Shown piece after piece: positions 59,785-64,000 of a stretch of 64,000 bases of DNA. This DNA comes from Protofrankia sp963555925 (GTDB lineage Bacteria; Actinomycetota; Actinomycetes; Frankiales; Frankiaceae), in NCBI GenBank assembly GCA_963555925.1, contig CAUVXJ010000100.1, positions 62,001 through 126,000 of the forward strand. Reading direction: 5' to 3'. Each line of letters starts with the position of its first letter. Position 1 is the first letter of the stretch. The notes under the pieces are model-generated. The model saw only the letters and a program-made list of their open reading frames with translations, made no database searches and was not told the DNA's origin. Position numbers and translations under genes: made by a program.

Positions 59785-62700
59785 GATGCTTTCTCCCCGC
59801 TCCGGTGCTCGTTGGCCACCCACGCGTCGGGCAGCATGATCCATTCGTTCTCGGTGACGACCTGCACGAGCTCGCCGTCCAGGCGCGGCGGGTGCCCGGG
59901 GTCGTCCACCGGGCACAACAGCCAGGTCGGTCGGCCACGTGACCGCGACCGCCCGGCGACCGCGTACAGCACGTCCATGCCGCGGTAGCGGGCGAGCGGG
60001 CCGGCGTCGTGCAGGAGCAGCGGCCCGGTACCGCCCACCGGGTCAGCGCCCGCCAGGTCAGCGCCCACCAGGTCAGCGCCCACCATGGCGACCAGGCGCG
60101 GTTCGACCACGGCCCAGGCCGCCGCCGCGTATTCGCTGATCTTCCGAGCCGCCCTGCTGCCCGGTTCGGCGACATCTGCGGCGAGGACCGTCGCCCAGGT
60201 CGGTTTCGGGCGGGGATCGACCTGATCGTGCAGAGCCGCGAGGAAGAGCGCGGCGATGTTCACGGGCTGTGCGCCGAACCGGCCGGCCAGCTCGTCGCGG
60301 GCCAGCGTGTACCGGTTACGGCGTACTGTGAGTGCACGGAAGCCATCCGTGCCCGCAGCGCTGGTGAGCCGCTGCTCGGCGACGACCGCGGCCGCCTGCT
60401 CCGGGGAGTCCGCGGTGTAGCGCGATATGCCCCGCGCCGTGGTGCGGCGCGTTGTCACCGGCACGCTTGAGAACATCCCGGTCGAGGACAGGAGCCCAGG
60501 CGGAAGGACGTACCCGCCGTCGCTCCACCTGACCTCGAAGCCCGCTTCCCGCAGCAGGCGGTCCAGTTTCGGGTGCTCCGGCAGCGGCTCCAGGTCCGGG
60601 AAACGCGCCCGTACCCGCTCGCGGATGGCCTCGACGGTCAGTCGCTGGCTTCTGGCCGGGTCGGGGTGCGGTGTGATCAGACCTGCCTGGGCGATCCGCA
60701 GCGCCCGCACCGGATCGAGGTCGCGCGGGTAGATCTCCATCCGGGCGGTGGCCGCGGCGTTCTGTGAGGCAGCCGCGGCAAGGCGAACGAGGCGTCGCTC
60801 ATCAAGGATCATTCCCTCGCCGGCCGCATGCCCAGGCCGGTCACGCCGGTCACGCCGGTCAGGCCGGTCAGGCGCGTCGGGCCTGTCATGCCCGTCGGGC
60901 ACGTCTGACCAGTCGGGCGCGTCGGACCCGTCCTGGTCATCCGGTCCGAGGGACAGGGACGTCGCCCGGACGGCGGTCAGTTCGCGGAGCACCGTCGCGG
61001 GCGCGGGCAGCACCTCCAGGCCGGCCAACCGGTCCGCGACCCGTCCCAGGGCGTCGGCGTGGTCGAGCAGAGCCGGCGCCGACGGTGTGCGCGGCCCGTC
61101 CTCCTCGGTCACCTCCAGGGCGACGAGCAGCACGTTCCCGTGCCGGCGGATCAACAGCCGGGATTCGTCCGCCAGCGCGTCGATCTCCACCGCGGCGCGG
61201 ACGGCTGCGCCCGCCACCGCGCGGCGCAGATCCTCCCCGCTCGTCACCGAGCCGCGCCGGGCCAGCACGGCCGCGGCCAGTTCGGACATGCCCATCACCC
61301 GGCCGCCGTCGGCGAGCAGTTCGACCAGCTCTGCGTGGACGCTGCGCACAACCGGTTCGCCATGCCATTCGCGGCGCTGTTTCGACAGCACCTGCGCGAC
61401 CCGACCCGAGCTGACTCCGAGTTTCTCCGCGACGAGCTGCTGGCGCGGCCACGGCGGCAGCCCCGACAGGACGCCGTCGCGATCGGGTAGCCCGAGCAGC
61501 AGGCGGGTCGCCTCGACCTCCGTCGCGTTGCGCCCGTTCCTGGCCAGGGCGGGCAGGAGCCGGGCGACGACCCCGTCCACCCCGACCCGCGCCAGCACCG
61601 CTGACGTCCCGTCCCCGGGAACGTCCATTCCCTCATGGTGGGCGGACGTCCCCATCTCATCGGCCGGCTGCGCCGGCGCCGGGTTCCCACCGAGCAGGGT
61701 TTTCCATTCCCGGATCCGACGCTGCAGCTCACGTCGGGTCTTCGCGCCCAGACCGGGCTGGCCGATGATCTGCTTCGAGTTGAGCTCGAGCAGATCGGCG
61801 ACGGTCGTGGCATTGAGCTCATGGGCCGCTGAGATGGCCCGGGGAGTCAGGCCCGCCGATTCCAGGAGTGTCGACCGGGTCGCCTTGGCGGCAGCGGTGT
61901 CGCGCGCCTTCCCCGCGGCCTGATCGTCCTCGGGTTCGGTCCCGATCGGATGATCGGTGCCGACCGGCACGGCCGCGTCCGAGGTGCGGAACACCTGCTG
62001 CCAGGCGTCCCGCATCTCCTTCAGCGTGGCGAACCGCCCAGACGCCTCGCGGTCGAGCGCGCGGGTCAAGAAGCCCGCGAGACCGTCGCGGATCGCCGGG
62101 TCGAACGCTTCGACGGCCAGCATCGGCGGCCCGTCGGTGTACCGGGCCTCGGTCCGGCCGTCCCCCCAGAACGGCAGCTCACCCGATGCCATCTCGTGCA
62201 GGGTCACCGCCAGCGCGTAGCGCTCGGCGTGGTCGTCGTACACCGGGCGCGGCGGGGTGCCGAGGAAGGGGTCAAGGTAGCGGGGCGTGCCTGCCTCGAT
62301 CTCCTTGACCGAGATACCGGCCAGGGAGAAGTCGAAGAGAACGAGCTGCCGGGTGCGGTTCTTCCGGATCTTGATAGCGATGTTGTCCGGCTTGAGATCA
62401 CGGTGGGCGACGCCCTCGCCCTCCAGGTAGTCGACGGCACCGAACAGGTAGTCGCTGAAGGTCTCCAGGTCATCGACGGTGAGCCGGCCTTCGTCCCGCA
62501 GCTTGCGCGCGACGGTCTTCTCCCCGGCATGTTCCAGGACGAGCACGGTGCGCTCCCCGACGCGGATGGGCTCCTGGCGGGAAAGACGGATCACCCGGGA
62601 GTCGGCGAGTTTGCGCAGAATCTGCGCCTCGTGATCCAGGCGGGTCGCCTTCTCGTCCGACAACGCGACCTTGAGCACCTCCTGGGCGCCGGTACGTTCG

Positions 62701-64000
62701 TTCGTGGCGAGAAAGGCACGGCTCGTCGAACCCGTGCCGAGCCTCTTGTCGATCCGCCACTCCCCGCCGACGAGGTCACCCGGCCGCGCCTCCAGCGGGT
62801 CCGGCTCGTCCTCGTTCTCGTCCACGGCAGGCATGATCGACCGGGTCGTCGGTGCGGTCAGCTCGTCCTCGACCAGCTCAAGGAGTTCGAGGAACTCGCT
62901 GACGGTCGTCAGGCGGTCGGCCGGGACGGGCCGGGTGGCCTCCTGCACCAGCCCGTCGACGAGTTCGGAGACCGAGTCGACCGCGGCCGACGGGCGCAGG
63001 CCGTCCTCGCCGGACAGCCGGGTGAGCAACTCCGAGCGCTGCGCGGCCGGCGCCTTCCCGGTGAGCAGCAGGTAGGACACCGTGCCGAGGCCGAAAACGT
63101 CCATCGCGACCGGATCGGGATCCGGCGCCGACAGCTCGGGGGCGAGATAACCCTCGGCGGAGCGCTCCAGATGCGGGGCGACCTGACTGGCCGCGCCCGC
63201 CCGCACGGACACGCTGGGGGTGGCGCTCCCCGAGCCGGCGCTGCGGGTCGCCGCCTGCCAGTCGCTGATCTGCAGCCGCGGCGAGAGCCACACCTCATCG
63301 CCACCCCTGCGCCGGGACGCGGGAACGGCGAACACGCTGCGCGCGGACAGCGCCCGGTGGTGCAGGTGGCGCCCGTGCGCGTACCGGATCGCCTCGGCCA
63401 GCTGTCGGATCATGTCGATCCGCGTGGCGGCGTCCAACCGGTCGCCGAATCGCGCCATGTAGTGGTCGAGCCGCTCGGCGTCCGGCCGGTGCCGAAAGAT
63501 CAGAGCAGGTCCGGCCTCATGCTGCTCCATCGCGTCGACCTGGACGATGCCCGGATGGCTGATGCCGTGCAGCGCAAGCATCTCCCGGCGGGCAGCCTGC
63601 TCGATGCTCGTCCGCTCGGCCTGTCCGGCCTGCCGCTCCACCAGGTAGATGCGGATCCGGCGCCGCTCGGAGACGATCTGGGAGTGCTGAGCGAGGTGGT
63701 CCTGCCAGGTCGGACCGGTATCGAACGGCGGGAACGTCAGCTCCCACGACCCGATCTGGAAGTGGCGCCGGCTCCGCGCGATGCCGACTCCGTGCAGGAG
63801 CTTGGGGAGGGCTTTCGACAGTTCCGGACGGATCCGCTCCTTGTCGTCCCGTGGTGGTTGTTCAAGCAGCCCGGACCAGATCGGCGGCAGCGGGCCGGGC
63901 TGCCCACCGTCGGGGGGTTGTGGGCCGAAAACCCGGTGGAGCTGGTTGTCGGGCAGCTCCACCCGCAGGCTCGGGACGGCCAGGAACACGGCAGCCTGGA
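59781..64000 (-). CDS. pglW: BREX type 2 Ser/Thr kinase PglW, partial (5' end outside window)
   Basis: At least 1402 residues are visible and the frame runs off the right edge; the missing 5' part should encode about 130 residues with a NERD-like domain. Two kinase modules are present. The first has HHRALSARSVF in place of HRDxKxxN and ISDWQAA in place of DFG, so it is probably a pseudokinase. The second keeps HRDLKPDNIAI but has DFS in place of DFG. After them come a helix-hairpin segment (LLELNSKQIIGQPGLGAKT), a winged-helix-like region and a C-terminal domain. Two linkers are expanded by tandem repeats (about 60040-60090 and 60830-60930). The stop overlaps pglX. Confidence 0.92.
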   Translation of the reverse strand, partial: QAAVFLAVPSLRVELPDNQLHRVFGPQPPDGGQPGPLPPIWSGLLEQPPRDDKERIRPELSKALPKLLHGVGIARSRRHFQIGSWELTFPPFDTGPTWQDHLAQHSQIVSERRRIRIYLVERQAGQAERTSIEQAARREMLALHGISHPGIVQVDAMEQHEAGPALIFRHRPDAERLDHYMARFGDRLDAATRIDMIRQLAEAIRYAHGRHLHHRALSARSVFAVPASRRRGGDEVWLSPRLQISDWQAATRSAGSGSATPSVSVRAGAASQVAPHLERSAEGYLAPELSAPDPDPVAMDVFGLGTVSYLLLTGKAPAAQRSELLTRLSGEDGLRPSAAVDSVSELVDGLVQEATRPVPADRLTTVSEFLELLELVEDELTAPTTRSIMPAVDENEDEPDPLEARPGDLVGGEWRIDKRLGTGSTSRAFLATNERTGAQEVLKVALSDEKATRLDHEAQILRKLADSRVIRLSRQEPIRVGERTVLVLEHAGEKTVARKLRDEGRLTVDDLETFSDYLFGAVDYLEGEGVAHRDLKPDNIAIKIRKNRTRQLVLFDFSLAGISVKEIEAGTPRYLDPFLGTPPRPVYDDHAERYALAVTLHEMASGELPFWGDGRTEARYTDGPPMLAVEAFDPAIRDGLAGFLTRALDREASGRFATLKEMRDAWQQVFRTSDAAVPVGTDHPIGTEPEDDQAAGKARDTAAAKATRSTLLESAGLTPRAISAAHELNATTVADLLELNSKQIIGQPGLGAKTRRELQRRIREWKTLLGGNPAPAQPADEMGTSAHHEGMDVPGDGTSAVLARVGVDGVVARLLPALARNGRNATEVEATRLLLGLPDRDGVLSGLPPWPRQQLVAEKLGVSSGRVAQVLSKQRREWHGEPVVRSVHAELVELLADGGRVMGMSELAAAVLARRGSVTSGEDLRRAVAGAAVRAAVEIDALADESRLLIRRHGNVLLVALEVTEEDGPRTPSAPALLDHADALGRVADRLAGLEVLPAPATVLRELTAVRATSLSLGPDDQDGSDAPDWSDVPDGHDRPDAPDRPDRRDRRDRPGHAAGEGMILDERRLVRLAAAASQNAAATARMEIYPRDLDPVRALRIAQAGLITPHPDPARSQRLTVEAIRERVRARFPDLEPLPEHPKLDRLLREAGFEVRWSDGGYVLPPGLLSSTGMFSSVPVTTRRTTARGISRYTADSPEQAAAVVAEQRLTSAAGTDGFRALTVRRNRYTLARDELAGRFGAQPVNIAALFLAALHDQVDPRPKPTWATVLAADVAEPGSRAARKISEYAAAAWAVVEPRLVAMVGADLVGADLAGADPVGGTGPLLLHDAGPLARYRGMDVLYAVAGRSRSRGRPTWLLCPVDDPGHPPRLDGELVQVVTENEWIMLPDAWVANEHRSGEKAS

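Overview
The window is a stretch of high-GC actinobacterial chromosome. Mycothiol genes (mshA, mshD), the orphan nitrogen regulator glnR, the DUF1416/sulfurtransferase/DUF4395/thioredoxin cluster and an F420-type oxidoreductase all point to an actinomycete. The gene order is most like Frankia or a close relative; this is inference from neighbourhood, since no rRNA is present. Two runs of N (10411-11048 and 33436-33928) are assembly gaps. Both change the reading frame of the gene they interrupt, so their printed lengths are estimates.

Positions 1-13500 look like conserved core: a truncated methyltransferase, mshA, a YbjN protein, a nitrobindin-like protein, a secreted intradiol dioxygenase-like protein, DsrE, DUF1416-sseA-DUF4395-thioredoxin, a MoaD/ThiS protein, a hydrolase divergent from glnR, then mshD. 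Positions 12700-17840 hold pstS-pstC-pstA-pstB plus an atypical response regulator, with PhoP-type direct repeats upstream of pstS. Positions 18000-22500 hold small conserved genes, a SAF/CpaB-like protein, an FmdB zinc ribbon and a three-gene operon ending in 5-formyltetrahydrofolate cyclo-ligase. Positions 22500-28150 are gene-poor and accessory: a BlaI-type repressor, a CYTH protein, a membrane-anchored beta-helix protein and two full copies of a 166-bp MITE.

The right half is dominated by a type 2 BREX (Pgl) phage-defence system. All six genes are on the minus strand: pglW (running off the window), pglX, then pglY, pglZ, brxD and brxHI. A 17.4-kb block (about 38753-56187) separates pglX from pglY. 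It contains a compact, apparently undescribed RiPP-like pathway: a 42-residue acidic precursor ending in Cys, an RRE-ThiF adenylating enzyme, a cytoplasmic protein with the fold pattern of oligopeptide-binding proteins, a SAM methyltransferase, a 2OG-Fe(II) oxygenase and a PEP-synthase-like phosphotransferase. The first five genes are tightly linked, with successive 4-bp overlaps between the enzyme genes. A convergent ABC-F ribosome-protection-type gene follows. The rest of the block carries a truncated VapC, a receptor Ser/Thr kinase, an LLM oxidoreductase, an NAD(P)-binding/MarR divergent pair with a palindromic operator, a full-length prolyl-tRNA synthetase out of its usual context, an APH-fold kinase and a 5'-truncated ATP-grasp gene.

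A dispersed MITE family with TA target sites runs through the window (two complete copies and at least five fragments). In-frame short tandem repeats are common inside genes. Together they suggest an active, plastic genome. The RiPP-like operon is the best candidate for a new system; its product, and any link to the ABC-F or ProRS genes as self-protection, are hypotheses.
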